Assembly (NCBI GenBank): GCA_030704615.1
Contig: CM060732.1
Coordinates: 75,003,053-75,063,052 of the forward strand
Length of the DNA stretch: 60,000 nt
Direction: 5' to 3'
Origin: Takakia lepidozioides
Lineage: Eukaryota > Streptophyta > Takakiopsida > Takakiales > Takakiaceae
Part shown: in pieces, positions 1 to 12,908 of the stretch
Position numbering within the stretch: the stretch's first letter is position 1
Layout: every line of letters starts with the position of its first letter
Translations under genes and position numbers: made by a program
The notes under the pieces: model-generated
Databases searched by the model: none
The model's input: the letters and a program-made list of their open reading frames with translations, nothing else
What the model was told of the DNA's origin: nothing

Positions 1-416
1 ATTTGCATACAAGACAAGCCAAAGTTGTAGTTACTCCACAGACATTATGCCCTATTTTGCCTCGCCATCCCTCAAAATCCCAGATTTCTCCCTTACTCTC
101 AACCCCTCTCTGTTGTTCTTCTCCTGCAAATTATCCGTGGCATTTCTTCCCTTCCATCTGCCTAATAAACCAACCCAAGCCGGAGTATGTAGGACAATCC
201 CTCAAGCATAGCTCCCGACAATCCTGTTCCAAGGAACTGAGAATCGATGTATGCATATACATTTTCTTCATACTAGACAGCATGGGGTTGATTTCGGCAC
301 TGCTGTTCTGGCTCTCCGAGAGGCAGGGACAGAAGTGTGCCATTTAGGATAGTAGCCGTGGTAATTTTGGTACTGGGTAGATGGATGGACCACAACCAGT
401 GCTGTCAACAAGGCCG

Positions 417-450
<34 letters not shown>

Positions 451-1160
451 TGTGTGTGTGTGTGTGTGTGTGTGCCAGAAGCTCTAACCGTGGCAAGTAA
501 GCAGACCGTACTCCGATCCAGACTCTCGACATGGCCTGCGTGAAGCACTATCTGCATTCCATCACCCATACATTTTAAGTCAAAACGGGAATATTTCAGA
601 ACTTCTTACAGTACCCGAGAAAAAGTTTTTGGTAGACAGGGTTGAAGCATCAATGCACAAGACATAGCCCTACTGTTGCAACAATGCAGAGCGGGTAACC
701 AGTTTGTAAGAATAAACCCCTTGGACATCAACCTTCTACCACCTGAAACGATGTGAAGCTCAACGGAAAGGACCCATTGGGATTACGCACGCATGGAGCT
801 GTAGATTATCGACGGCTATTTCCGAAGCGGCTTTCAACAACAGCCTTTCTACAAACTGAACTGAGAAACTCACATTCAGTAAGAAGCGACCCACCGCGGC
901 TGAAATTCGAACGCTTCCGGAAGTTGCTGAGCGATGGGGATCATGGAGACGTTGACAGGAAATTCAAAACTAGCAATCCATGAATTGACCCAGAAAGGAA
1001 GAGACAAAATGGGAAACGTTGGGGGAGGGTGGCGGCGGGATGCATGAGAGACGTCAGTGGATGATAATAGTCTTGTAAAACCCTAGCTGGTGCTCACAGT
1101 GTGCATAAACCCTTGTCGAGGTTAAGACCGTGTTGCTGTGCTTTCACCTAGTTCGCAGCG
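1..1160. other. Upstream flank of HISN4, no gene seen
   Basis: No reading frame here has recognisable protein similarity. The stretch holds one microsatellite (listed separately) and presumably the promoter and 5' leader of the HISN4 gene that starts at 1161, but I see no convincing TATA box. Confidence 0.5.
420..473. repeat. Compound (AG)n(TG)n microsatellite
   Basis: A run of about 13 GA dinucleotides passes directly into about 12 TG dinucleotides. Alternating purine-pyrimidine TG runs can adopt Z-DNA; nothing here shows that it does. The small open frames across it are low-complexity artefacts. Confidence 0.95.
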
Positions 1161-4100
1161 ATGGCGTCTCTGGGCGTGCGCTCGCCTGCTGGAGCAGGCT
1201 GCCGCTATCACACATGGGCGCCACATCCCGCCTCTTTTGTAGCCAGGTCGCTGCGCATGCCGGGAACTCACACTCCGATGCCGCAGCTACGTGGTGGTCG
1301 ATGCACGATGGCTGTGGTGAAGGAAGGCAACGAAGATGCTGATGATAATGGTGGGTTCTGTCGTTATTGGGTAGTTTTGGAATTCGATGCCAGAGAGATG
1401 CAGGGTGTAAGATCAGGGTAGAAGAGGCAGCTCAAATCAAAATTAGGATGCACAATTCAGCAATTGCACCTGTTTCAGTAGACATGCTGTTTGAGCCAAG
1501 AGAATTGCGGTTGTGCCTAGAGTGTTCTGGTAGAGGTCAGGCATTGACAATAGGACTTGCCACATCAAGGTTTTTCGCTGCGGGGAAGGTGCAGAGGTGA
1601 CATTACTGGATTATGGAGCTGGCAATGTGCGCAGCATCAGAAATGCCATCCATCTATTGGGTTTTCGTATCCGCGATGTACGTACTCGTCTATACCTTTC
1701 GATGTCTGATCATACCTAGGAATTATGTTTTTGCAATGACATGCTTGCAATTACTGGTTGAACTGTTGGGACGGAGGCAATGGAGGATTCATAAGAAGTC
1801 TAATTTTTAACTTGTGTCTACACTTTTCTCCATGTCTTTATCTCACCCGTCTCTGCAGCTCACATGTATTGACGTATTGTCTTTCTTATTTCCTAGCAGA
1901 TGCGTTGGTCAATTGGTACTATTGGTGTCGAGTTCTTTTGGCTAGTGGCCTATGCAGCAGCCTTTGTGAAGGATATCTTCATATCTTGTACTCTGCTTGT
2001 GGATTTGCAGGTTACAGGGCCTGAAGACATAGTAAATGCAAGGCGGATAGTTTTCCCTGGAGTAGGAGCTTTCAAGACTGCCATGGATTTCTTAATTGCA
2101 AAGGGGTAAATTCAGATTGTCCAGGAGTTGTTTTGGTTTTGACGAAGGAGTAAGTGAAATTGTCCTGTTTTAGGTCTTAATTGCAAGGAGTTTGGGTATC
2201 CCTGGGTTTATGTTTCAAGAATTTGTCATGCTGATGACAGAAAAGAAGGGTAGGTGAATGAATTTGGTATGCTGGATTGGCCACGGGGATGTTGACATCT
2301 ATATGCTTGTGTACCAGGTTGGCAGAGCCATTGTGCACTTACATAAAGGAAGATCGTCCTTTTCTTGGCATCTGCCTTGGTTTGCAACTTCTTTTTCAGT
2401 ACAGTGAGGAGAAAGGGCATGGTAAAGCTCCTCCTATCTTCTGAGTTGCACCTAATTCCCATTCCGCATGGAAAATGATATTGTTTTAGTCCTTCTGATT
2501 TTGCTTACTACCAGTATGTGAAAGTATTTATATATCCTATCATTGTGCTCTGTCTGTAGTTTGCTAAGCAGACCATAGACAAGTAGTAACAGGGGGTGGG
2601 ACTTGCCTGCAGTGGATGGGCTTGGGATAATACCGGGTGCCATAGCACGCTTTGGATCAGAATCAGGGCTGCGAGTGCCACACATTGGCTGGAATGGGCT
2701 GCATTTGCAGCAGCCGTCCACGTTGTTGGAAGGTGTCAACGGTCAACATGTCTATTTTGTGCACTCTTATCGAGCTGTGCCTGTATGTTGTAAACTTCCT
2801 TTCTTCACTTTCACACGGGACTTAGGTGCTTTAGAAATTTCAACAAGTCCTGTACAATGCAATGTGAAGGTATCAACGTGGGACGACCCTTTTGGGGGGG
2901 GTGTTTGCAGTGTGAAAAGAATAAGGAGTGGGTGCTTGCAACCAGCGTGTACGGGGGCGATTTCATTGCAGCTATCTGCAAAGGGAATGTGTATGCAGTA
3001 CAGTTCCACCCAGAGAAGAGTGGTGGTAGTTTGCATTGCTTATCTGAGTCAGATTTGACTGCATCCTGAGTCAACGATCTAGGCGTGTTTGTGCAACTTA
3101 TCACAGACACATGCACATGCACAGAAATTTGTTATCTGCTATCTGACATTTGACTTGTCTCACCCATCAGACATCCACTGCAGCCTGCATATTTAGGTTG
3201 CAGTTTTGATCAGATGTTCTTGTGTCAGTGTAATTGGGAGCCAGGGATGGGCCATGGTTTAATTTCTCATCAAGAGTCTGATGTGCCTGCAGTTATTGGT
3301 GTGGATATCCTCCGAAGATTTTTGAATGGAGGTCATTCAAAAGAAGCAGAGGTATGCAGCACTCTCAATTTTGCTTACCCTTGCCTTGCAAGTTATTGGT
3401 GTGAGATTTCCTGGAAGGAATCCTGGGTGTTACATGCAGGGAGCTGGCATTTCTTTCTTTCTTTTCTTCTCATGTGGATTTCATGATGTGAATTCAGTAG
3501 AGAGGATACACCTACGAATGATGCCTTCAGGCCAATCAGTACCACCCCATCACCCTGATTTCTAGGCTCAATGCCTACAACAGATTCCATCATGCCAGAT
3601 TCATATGCTTTTTCTATGTCTGGAATGAGGACCCCACTAAGTTTGTCCTCCCTACACAATCTGGCTGAGGGTTAAAATGTGTTGGCCATATCTCCCACCA
3701 TGTCTAAAGCTGACTTAAGCCTCATGCATTGCTTTACTTCCCTTCAAAATCCCAAGCAAGCAATCATTCTGCATTAGGAACACAGGATACCTAGACAAAG
3801 TAATGCCACAATAGCTACTTGTGTTTTTCGAGCCCAAGAGAGACAGACTAACGGTGTGAAAAAAATTTGTTGACTCTCTCTCGCAAACATTGGCTGACAT
3901 TTTTTTTGCCCGTTGACAAGCCAGTTGTAGGAGACACAAGGTTGATGGAAGGGTGTATTGACATTTATTTGACATCATGATGGAATAATAATGCTAAAAC
4001 TCCAGCCCTCTAACTTGTGAGATATGGGTGACTTTGCCTGCTGTAGCATTGTGTCCTAGACCCCATGCACAGTCTGCATGGAGAAAACCAGGATGTCTAT

Positions 4101-7100
4101 CAACTTTCTAGATGTCTATGAAGGTGGAGAGGATCTATTTGCTTACAAAGCGTAGTCTACAATGTCAACAGGACGCGGCACTACTGGCGAGGCAGCCTTG
4201 CAGAAAGCCAGCGTCTGCTCTTGCAAAACGGGTGAGACATGCCAACTCTTAGTAGTCTAGGATGGGTTATGCACATGGATGGAAGCTCGTAGGTAGGCTT
4301 GAATTTCGCAACAGAGTTGTTTGCCTGCATAGTGCCAAAACTTCACCTGATACAGCAGTTATGAATTGCAGGTGATAGCTTGCCTTGATGTGCGTAGCAA
4401 TGATAGGGGAGATCTGGTAGTCACCAAAGGTGACCAGTATGATGTGCGGGAGCACACTGCTGAGCGAGAGGTGATTTCTCCACTGTTTTTCACCCTAGCT
4501 CTGTCACTGATAAAATATTACTACCGTGGATTGAATGATGTTTTTGCTTGAGCTGCTTTGTTTGAGTTAGGATTGAGAATCAAAGTGGTTGGGAGTGGTG
4601 GAAATTCTGGCAGGGTACTACACTGGTAGTGAGAATCTCATATGGTTTCAGTCAAGGTTTCTTCTATGAAGTTGTTTGCTATTGCATTAATGGTATTTGT
4701 TGTGTGGTGATGTAAACTCTTGCAGGTACGAAACCTAGGGAAGCCTGTGGAACTTGCACGCCGTTACTTCAAGGATGGAGCTGATGAAGTGAGTTCGTCT
4801 ATCTGTCACTACCCTCTTTCTTAATATCAAATTGGTGTTAGTGCTCGTGTTGGTGTGGGCACTGACTGGTGAGGTCCATCGCGACAGCTCATGACGAGCA
4901 CACTATGATCAAGTCTACAGACCCATTTGACTTGTCATTGTTGCCTGCAGCCTTTGAATTTGATTCAAGACCTCTAAACACCAATTTTCTGCAGTATAAC
5001 ACCAGAGCATTAATTAGTCTCCCTTCCCGGGAGACAAACATCTGCTTCTCTCTGTAGTCCAACAGGCATTCACCTTTTTGTCTCCATTGTCCCACCATTG
5101 ACTGGGTCGGAAAAGTGTTCATTCCAAAGCTTCTCCTCATCTCTGTTATCTGTTTTTGGATACTTTCCTGCTGCCACATCGGCAGTAACTTGTCAAAGTC
5201 ACTCCAAACCACCACAGATCCACCCAACGAGCTAACTTACAGAATTCAATATGCATCTCAGGGCCAGGTCTGATGAGAGGGCAAAACAGGCTGAAATAGG
5301 TTGAAGAAGAAGGTGCCCTCACCAAATTGTCCTTGACCTTTTGTCATGACCCATGGAGAATTTAACGACCATCAACCCAAAAGGACCTCTGTTGTGTGCT
5401 GCTTGTGTCTGTAGTCAGGTAATGTCAGATTGGTCTGTGAGAACCACCACGGTGCAGCTGAGCAGGCAGAGATTGAAACACGGCCTGCTAAGACCAAGCT
5501 GACTCTCCCAAGAACCTTGTAAACATCAGGAAGAATACCAAATCATGGTACTAACAGGAGCAAAGAGCCCACATTTGCAGGATGGACAAACTTCTTCACA
5601 TCGTACATTAAGAAAAAGCCATACCTTGCGATTGTGGTTGTCCCACAATCGTGAAGGATCTTTAAAAACCTAATGCCAGCTCTGCTCCGTGCTCCAAGGT
5701 AGAGGTTTGTGCTCGAAAATCCGACAGCATCAACATTTTGACAAGGTCCTTTACTGAGGGGTGCTAGTGATCTTTCAACAACATTCATGCAAGTTGTTTT
5801 GGGCTCTACACGATGAGGAACAACGAACATGTCCAGATTTACACAGATGCTCACCCAGCTTATGTTTGCAGTCCGGAGATTGTAGAGTGGTCTCCGAAAA
5901 CAACCAGGGAGGAAGGCGCTGAGCAGCCAGAGTCTTTTACCCTGGATCTTGGCATTTAACCCTTAAACGACGATGCGACCCATTTCGGGTTGCGCTGGTG
6001 AGAGCTGCTGACACTGCTACACGGAGGTTCTTCTCCTGGAGACACCTACATATATAGTCGGATTTTGACCACAATCCATTCAACCTTATTTGACTAGTGG
6101 GGGGACTGGGGCTTTTCAGGAGTTGAGAAGATGCCAGTTGGTCAGTGACTTACTGAAACTGCATCTCTCTGCACTGCAGGTGACATTTTTAAATATCACA
6201 GGCTTTCGTGATTTTCCTCTGGGCGATATCCCCATGCTTGAGGTATGTATACAATGTACTAGGGCAGATGTCTGTTTTTGGTTGATATCTTGCAACAGTA
6301 TACAGTGGCTAGGTAGCTAATCGTGGAAAGAGGGGCAGGTGCTACGGCAGGCATCAGAAAAGGTGTTTGTACCACTCACAGTGGGGGGTGGCATTGATGA
6401 CTTCACTGATTCCGATGGCAGGTTTGCTCTTTCTCTCTCCAAGCCTGATCCTTCTTCATGTTTGACAGTAATTGTTCTGCACATTTTTCAGAGAATTCCA
6501 TATCTCAAAAGGCTCTTTTTGCATATGGCTTGATTACCTTCTGTAAGTGTGCAGGCTGACTAGACAGTTGTGCAAGCGTGCGAAACAAGGACAGTGTTAT
6601 GAGAAGGTGGAAGCATGTCATGAACAGGTTTTATTCAAGTCTGGAAGTAGCGGCAGAGTACTTCAGATCAGGGGCTGATAAAATTTCAATTGGAAGCGCC
6701 GCAGTCTATGCTGCTGAGGACTACCTCCGCACTGGGGTAGGTTGCGTCTGTTGCCTTCATCAGTGATGGTATTGTATGAACACCCACTGCTAGAAAGGAG
6801 ATGCCATGAGAGATCTTGGTGTTGCCGGACCTTGTGGATATTTCTATGTGGCCTTTTCTCTATTTGTGCTCAATGGCCACATGGCTACGGCAAACGTCGT
6901 CTTATGAGTACATTCTCTATTTGTGCAGTCTATTGCATTCAGGCTAACTGCATTCACAGATGCACCTACTAAGTATGCCAAAGGTTGTTTTCTTGTCCAA
7001 CCCCTTACTTTCTAGGTTGGTTACTAACCTGTCCCCTTTTCCAGATAAAAACTGGGAAAAGCAGCCTGGAACAAATTTCTTGTATCTATGGAAATCAGGT

Positions 7101-9380
7101 GAGTCCTCTGTTCACTACTGGTTGGATCATTCGATATTTTGATGGACATTTTGAGTGGCTACAAGTCTTGGCAATTAAGGCTATGGAATCCATCTACCTG
7201 ATGTAGGGCCGATCTCAGATTGTTGGCAGTTGGTCTTGTTGATGTTTACATCATTGTTCTCTTCCCAAGTCTACCATGGTATAGTGCTGTCAGCAACCAG
7301 TTTAAGAATGTACTCATAAGACATTGTTTGCCGTAGCCAGCAGCCAGTTTTAGATTGTACCCATAAGACGTTGTTTGCCGTAGCCCTTGTGGCCATTGAC
7401 CCCGCGCCCAGTTTGAGCGGGAACAAAAGGGACAGAACCTACCTCTGTCAGGGGCTGACGTTGGTAGTAAGACTTACCTCCATATAAAGCATTAATCCGG
7501 GTTTTCCAGATATCCTCTAGAAATCGCTTCACACAAGCATCAATCTGCTGTGTGTGATTTGCCCAAAAACTAGGCCTCAGGAGGGCCTGGGCTTTTGGCT
7601 CAGCCTCGAGACTTTCAAAGTTGGTAAACAGGGGTACAGGCACAGTTTTAGAGTACGTCATTAAGGAGATTACTGATAACTCGGGCTCCAATTCTGTGAT
7701 CTAGTATCTCCATGATTCTAGAGAGGTCCGCAGGCAATGCTATGTGATGTTGTTGAGGGCTATTGGTGGTCATGTTGAAGACCGTTGTTTCTATGTGATA
7801 GTGAGAGTATTGGTACACAGTATTTTATCAGTAGGCTATTTAGTTGCACTAATTCATGGAGGGATGATGAGCTTGCAGGCAGTGGTGGTGAGCATAGATC
7901 CTCGAAGAGTGTATGTAAGGGATCCTTCTGATGTGCCATTCCAGACAATTGAAGCTACGAACCCAGGTTTTGTTCCACTTACAGGAAGAACTTCCTGCTC
8001 TGGCTTTGAAAGTACAAATTATGGTACAATGTAACAAGTTGGAATGCTACCAGCAGTGAAGCCTTCTGGTGGTAAATCCAAATGAGGTTTGACAAGTGGT
8101 TCTTTGGATGGAAGGATAGATATTAGCTGGCTAACTAAAGATGCAGTATGCAGAATCTTTGTCTGAAGGTGGCAGTGGCATGCATGTGCTGCAGGGCCAA
8201 ATGGAGAGAAATTTGCATGGTTTCAATGCACGGTGGGTTGCCCTTCCTTTGCTTTTGGGTTCACACTCTTGCGTCGCAAGACTAGGTGTCAGCAAGTGTG
8301 CTGGCTTTTCCCAGAGACCTGAAGTTCATATTAAGGTGGTGTGTACAGGTCAAAGGTGGACGGGAAAGTAGGCAAATAGGAGCATATGAACTGGCTAAAG
8401 CTGTGCAGGAGCTTGGTGCTGGGGAGATCCTGCTCAATTGCATCGATTGTGATGGTACGTGTGTGTTTGTTAATGGCTGGTGTCACACTTCCACTGCTGT
8501 GATTTAATGGAATCCATAAGGGACGATCTGTGAGTTTATGGGTAAGAAATCCTTATTGCCCTTCATCCTGGGTGTCTGCAAGAACTGAAGGCCGCTATTC
8601 GATGTGATTCTATTTGAGTGCTCACGCCTTTGGTGCAATGAGCCGTTATTGGTTGATGTTCTTCCCTTTACTAAATTGCTGCTGGAATGTAGTTCTCCTT
8701 TGTTAGATCCCACCTGAAAGCCACTCTGGTGCCATTTAGTTGATCCCAGGTGTTCAATCCACATAGGCCTCTACAGCGGTCACCCAGTAGACCTGACACA
8801 CAGATGGGTCACCAATTAAACCGGGCACCTACCACCTGGATATGCCAGATAGTATGCAAACAACTGGGAGGCAGTACTATTGAGGAGAGGACCTGAACAT
8901 ACCCTTCTTCTGAATGACAGTACCCTGGCCTGCCTGATTGTCTAACCAATAGTCACCAGAGGCTCTTTGGTCAGCTACATGCTTGAAATCACTCTTGAGC
9001 TCCTTGACTGCATTTGGATTCAGCTGGTCCTGTTGCTGCTGACAGGACAAGGGCAGGGGTTTGACACCGAGTTGGTGCGGATGGTGTCAGAGGCAGTTAC
9101 AATACCAGTGATAGCTAGCAGTGGGGCAGGTCGGCTAGAGCATTTCTCCGAGGTCTTCCATGGGACTCCAGCTTCTGCTGCACTGGCAGCTGGGATCTTC
9201 CATAGACAGGAGGTATTCTTCTTTCAGCTGTCTTCTGTTTGTTTGATGGATATGTAACCAGGATGGGGGTGGGATCTGCGAATGTGTTATATGTGGGTTT
9301 GTTGTTTGTATGTGCAGGTTACAATCTCATCAGTCAAGGAGCACATGTTAATGGCTGGCTTAGAGACAAGGCTTCTGTAG
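1161..9380 (+). CDS. HISN4: Imidazole glycerol phosphate synthase HisH-HisF fusion, plastid-targeted
   Basis: Glutamine amidotransferase and cyclase that makes imidazole glycerol phosphate and AICAR in plastid histidine synthesis. Nineteen exons can be placed at GT/AG borders: 1161-1350, 1595-1677, 2011-2105, 2318-2421, 2613-2782, 2911-3025, 3293-3351, 4196-4231, 4372-4470, 4726-4788, 6180-6242, 6339-6421, 6628-6736, 7045-7098, 7879-7966, 8195-8232, 8349-8454, 9046-9212 and 9318-9380. They sum to 1785 nt, an uninterrupted 594-codon frame, close to the land-plant length. Exon 1 is an N-terminal extension of transit-peptide type. The HisH half starts at [11 protein letters not shown]; its nucleophile Cys is in [11 protein letters not shown] and its His/Glu pair in QFHPEKS. 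The HisF half starts at [14 protein letters not shown] and has the second catalytic Asp in CIDCDGQGKGFD and the phosphate loop VIASSGAG. The least certain borders are 3025 (3022 also works) and 4196 (4208 also works). Confidence 0.95.
6872..7398. repeat. Inverted repeat in HISN4 introns
   Basis: The stretch 6872-6915, with core GGCTACGGCAAACG, recurs in inverted orientation at 7306-7338 and again at 7353-7398, with a few mismatches. The copies flank the small exon 7045-7098, so a transcript could fold an exon into a loop. It looks like remains of a small foldback element. No protein is encoded. Confidence 0.7.
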
Positions 9381-10235
9381 TTTTCTGCATCATTCAGCAG
9401 ATGTTGTCCATGTCTCTTTGCAGTAATAGATGAGCATTGACTACAAGAAGGTGCCCCTCACGAGTAGCCCTTCTTGCCATTACCCCTCACAAGCAACTTG
9501 CACGTGATCGTTCTCTCCCTTCATTCCCTGCTCCTACTAATACTCTACCGCGGATGTTCACGTATACCCACAAGGCGCTTGTCCTGACTGGACAAATGCA
9601 CGACCTGGGCCACCCTGATACAAATTGCCTGTATCTACCTAGCCCCGCTGAAAGTCATCCCTACCTGACAGATACACATTGACATTGAATCTTGGCAAAT
9701 TCCACCGTTCCAATTCCAATTCCAATTGGGATATTATAACAAAATAAAATGGTATATCTTGTAGAGAATGTGGAAAATCTCATTGCCCGCGATGGAAAAT
9801 GTACAATGACAATGACAATGTTGGATTCGATGTTCTATGGGAACAAACACATGTTCTTCCACTCCTCATTCTACTCAAGGTGTCGACGTCGGGGTGTTTG
9901 TTGGAATACTTATAGGCTGTCATTGTCAGCTGCTAGCAGCAAGACAATGATGTATGCATGATTTGTGTAGAGACAAGGATAGCTGAAGGAGCAGGGATAC
10001 AGTGTAGGTCCAGATTCATCCAAGAGGGCCGGATTTCAGTCTCCAGATTACCTATGATTCCCTGTGGAAGGATAGCTACAAGAAACCTGCATGGGTAGAT
10101 GATCAATTGGTTGGTTTTGAGCTGAAGAGCACGACCCCTGCAAGGATGTCTCTCCATCTGTAGATCTTTTAGGAAGTGAAAGGTTAGGGCCCAGCTTTCT
10201 TATGACAGTGTTAGCTGATTTTCAGTTCTTGGGTA
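9381..10235. other. Spacer with short simple repeats
   Basis: No coding sequence is recognised. Short tandem motifs occur: repeats of AATTCC near 9707-9727 and of AATGAC near 9803-9821. The HISN4 3' UTR and terminator must lie in the first part, but no signal is clear. Confidence 0.5.
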
Positions 10236-11441
10236 GGGAATTCCAAAAGGGCCTTGATGTGAAATGCATTGCAATTCATTTGATCACCCCCTAAAAGTGC
10301 GCAATTCAATTGAATTGCTAAAACTAGCTTGAAAACAACCCTAATTTGAATTGTAGGGCGAATTGACAACAATGACTACAATTCAATTGAATTGTAAATT
10401 TGTAAATCAATTGAATTGCTAGGTGACAATTCAATTGAATTGTTTACTACAATTCAATTCAATTGTAAATTTGTAATTCAATTGAATTGTCAACTCACAA
10501 TTCAATTCAATTGTAATCTACAATTTTTAACTTATTTCTATATATATATTATATATGTGTATATATATATTTAAATTATACATATATGCATACAAAAGTA
10601 TAAGCTAAAAATACATGTTGCCCGTCTATTCTTGTTGTCCGTCTGTCTATCTTTTGCCCGTGGTAAGGCTTGAGCCCGAGGGAGAGCAAGAGAGGGAGAA
10701 GAGAGAGAGGAAGTCACGAAGCGCTTGTAAAAGCGAGATTGTCCCTCTTTGTGGATGTTGTTGCGAATATATGGCTATGTACATATACCAAACGTGATAC
10801 CAATGTAAGAGTATCAACGTGTAAGAGTTTGATATATTAAATTTATATGGAACACACATCCCACCTTCAACATGATACCTTTGTAAGGGTATCGAAACAG
10901 TATTATTTTTTATAATTCTCAAGATGAACGGATCATTTTGTTTTCATTGGGGTTGTGTCCTAGGCCAGATACTAGTGTTAGGGAACTACATGATGATGCA
11001 GGGGAGCCTTTCAACAATTGTCGGGTTTCTTTCAGAGCCAGCCATGTTTCTTTTGCCAGTGAACCACAGGAAGCTGCTGATCTCTCTCCCTCTAGTTCCC
11101 TCTTTGGCACTCCCTTTCTCGCTAAGGCTTGAAGCTGGCTTCACAACTCCATGATTTCCTCAAGGGCACAAGAAAGAGGGGCAGCAAGAATAGACGGGCA
11201 ACATGTATTTTTTAGCTTATACTCTTATATGTGTATAAATATAATTTAAATATATATATACATATATATATTATATATTATATACATAAATAAGTTTAAA
11301 ATTATAGATTACAATTCAATTGAATTGCAAATTAGGGTTGTTTTCAAGCTAGTTTTAGCAGTTCAATTGAATTGCGCACTTTTAGGGGGGTGATCAAGTG
11401 AATTGTGATGCATTTCACATCAAGGGCTTTTTGGAATTCGC
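10236..11441. mobile_element. Foldback / long-TIR non-autonomous element
   Basis: The two ends are inverted copies. The left end starts GGGAATTCCAAAAGGG and the right end finishes in its near complement, flanked on both sides by TA (10234-10235 and 11442-11443). The arms continue inward over about 400 bp on the left and 260 bp on the right. They include a conserved inner block around CCCGTCTATTCTTG (about 10621) and its complement (about 11188). The left arm is longer because a palindromic unit, CAATTCAATTGAATTG, is amplified between 10300 and 10515, followed by AT-rich tracts. No transposase is encoded, so movement would need a partner in trans. A TA target duplication fits a Tc1/mariner or Stowaway-like origin, but that is inference. 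Confidence 0.8.
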
Positions 11442-12544
11442 TACATCGGGTCCTTTATGAAATGGGTTGTATACAGTAATTGGTACCGTGCCATTCATAC
11501 TAGTAGTCAAGTAGTGTGACATCTGCATATTGAACTCCAGATGGGTAATTGCAGGTAGGCCCTTGTATTTCAAATGTTCTTTTTATAGCAAGTATGTATT
11601 CACCATAGTTGATTCTAAAAGGGGAAAAAAACACGGTGCCACCACTTATATGTTTTCAATTGCATATTGTATGCACCCTGGAGTTGAGCCTAAACATCCA
11701 CACCTCGCACGTACGTTTGATATTGGGCGTGCATGGGCACAAAAAATAATTGAACCATCTAGTTCCCTACAAATCGTCACACATTGACAGGTTAAGTTAG
11801 CCCACTAGCTCACTGAGCTCCAGAAGATACCAAAAATATTATCTTTTTGTCTCACCATAGCACTGCAGCAATGTCAAGATTTGTGACATGCATTTTGAAC
11901 CAAGAGTCCCCTGTTGGATTTCTTCATGGCAATCAAGGCAGGGGCCGGTTCAACCTCAGTGTGCCAGTGGTCCAAGTGCCAAGCAGCGCCATGTCATACT
12001 GCAATTGAAGGGAGGTGAACAAATTGTCGGTTGCTACGACATGACCGAGGCCATACATGGAGAGATACCAACTTACCCCTCACCTTTTTCTACTCTTCTC
12101 TGGGATCCACTCATGCCCTCCATTCTTTCCACAAATAAAGATCAAAATCATAAACATAACTAGTCACAAAGTCCGTCAGGCCCACACTTTTATGCCCCAC
12201 TTAATCGATTTGAGGCATATTGTACTGTCAGATGGCACAATATTTGCTCTTGTACCGAATCATAACCTCATCGTCACCATCTTGTTAATATTCCCCAATT
12301 CTTTACATCTTGAAACAATTTCATCCCGCACCTTGCCCACCTTGTCCACCTTGTCATAGAAACGACACATCCGATCAGCCACCAATGACGAATTGTCTAC
12401 CATGTGGTGTTACACATTAAGGTGTCAAAGCAACCAGAATTATTTCATCTTACTGTAGGATGCTGTGAACTCAAGGAAAGGAAACATATATCAGAACGAG
12501 GTATGTTACTGTCCTGTCGTATTTCCTCTTGGTTCTCTTTGTAG
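11442..12544. other. Spacer, no gene recognised
   Basis: Small open frames occur on both strands but none resembles a known family. The stretch may be intron or upstream sequence of the PEX10-like exon that follows. Confidence 0.4.
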
Positions 12545-12688
12545 TACAAGAGTTATCCAGCACTGCAGAATTATGTGTTCATGAACGTACTGATGGATGC
12601 TATGCTCGCAGGCCATGTTCTCCACTATTTGTTAGCGACTGGGTCGCGCCTCCAGACCCTTGGAGAGGAGTACTGTGACATATCTCAG
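12545..12688 (+). pseudogene. PEX10-like peroxin exon (isolated)
   Basis: An open stretch of 48 codons lies between an acceptor TTTGTAG and a donor CAG|GTTTGT. Its C-terminal part, LLATGSRLQTLGEEYCDISQ, matches the family signature TTGSGQQTLGEEYCDI of plant peroxin-10, a RING-type ubiquitin ligase subunit of the peroxisomal import machinery. The upstream half is weaker. No RING finger or other PEX10 exon is visible in the following 4 kb, where antisense PPR remains and repeats lie. It is therefore either one exon of a gene with very long introns or a stranded fragment. I favour the fragment. Confidence 0.6.
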
Positions 12689-12908
12689 GTTTGTGCTCAT
12701 GTTTGGCCTTACCTTGTCATATGTAGTGGTGAAAATTTAACTGCAAATTGAGACAGGGGAGGTTGTTGGTAGTCAGGGTTCCCGCTGCAATGAGTTGTTT
12801 TGGTTTCTGAATCTACAAAGGCGACTAGGAGCAAGGCAGCTGTGGCTGCGTACATTTGAGCACACACAGTTTTGATACCAGGCAGCACTTTGATGGATGT
12901 TGATTGTT

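Noticed and set aside
337-543. Short ORFs over the microsatellite
   Set aside because: They are low-complexity translation of dinucleotide repeats.
1367-1600. Frames reading through HISN4 intron 1
   Set aside because: The donor at 1351 and acceptor at 1594 give the correct phase into the LLDYGAGN block, so this stretch is intron.
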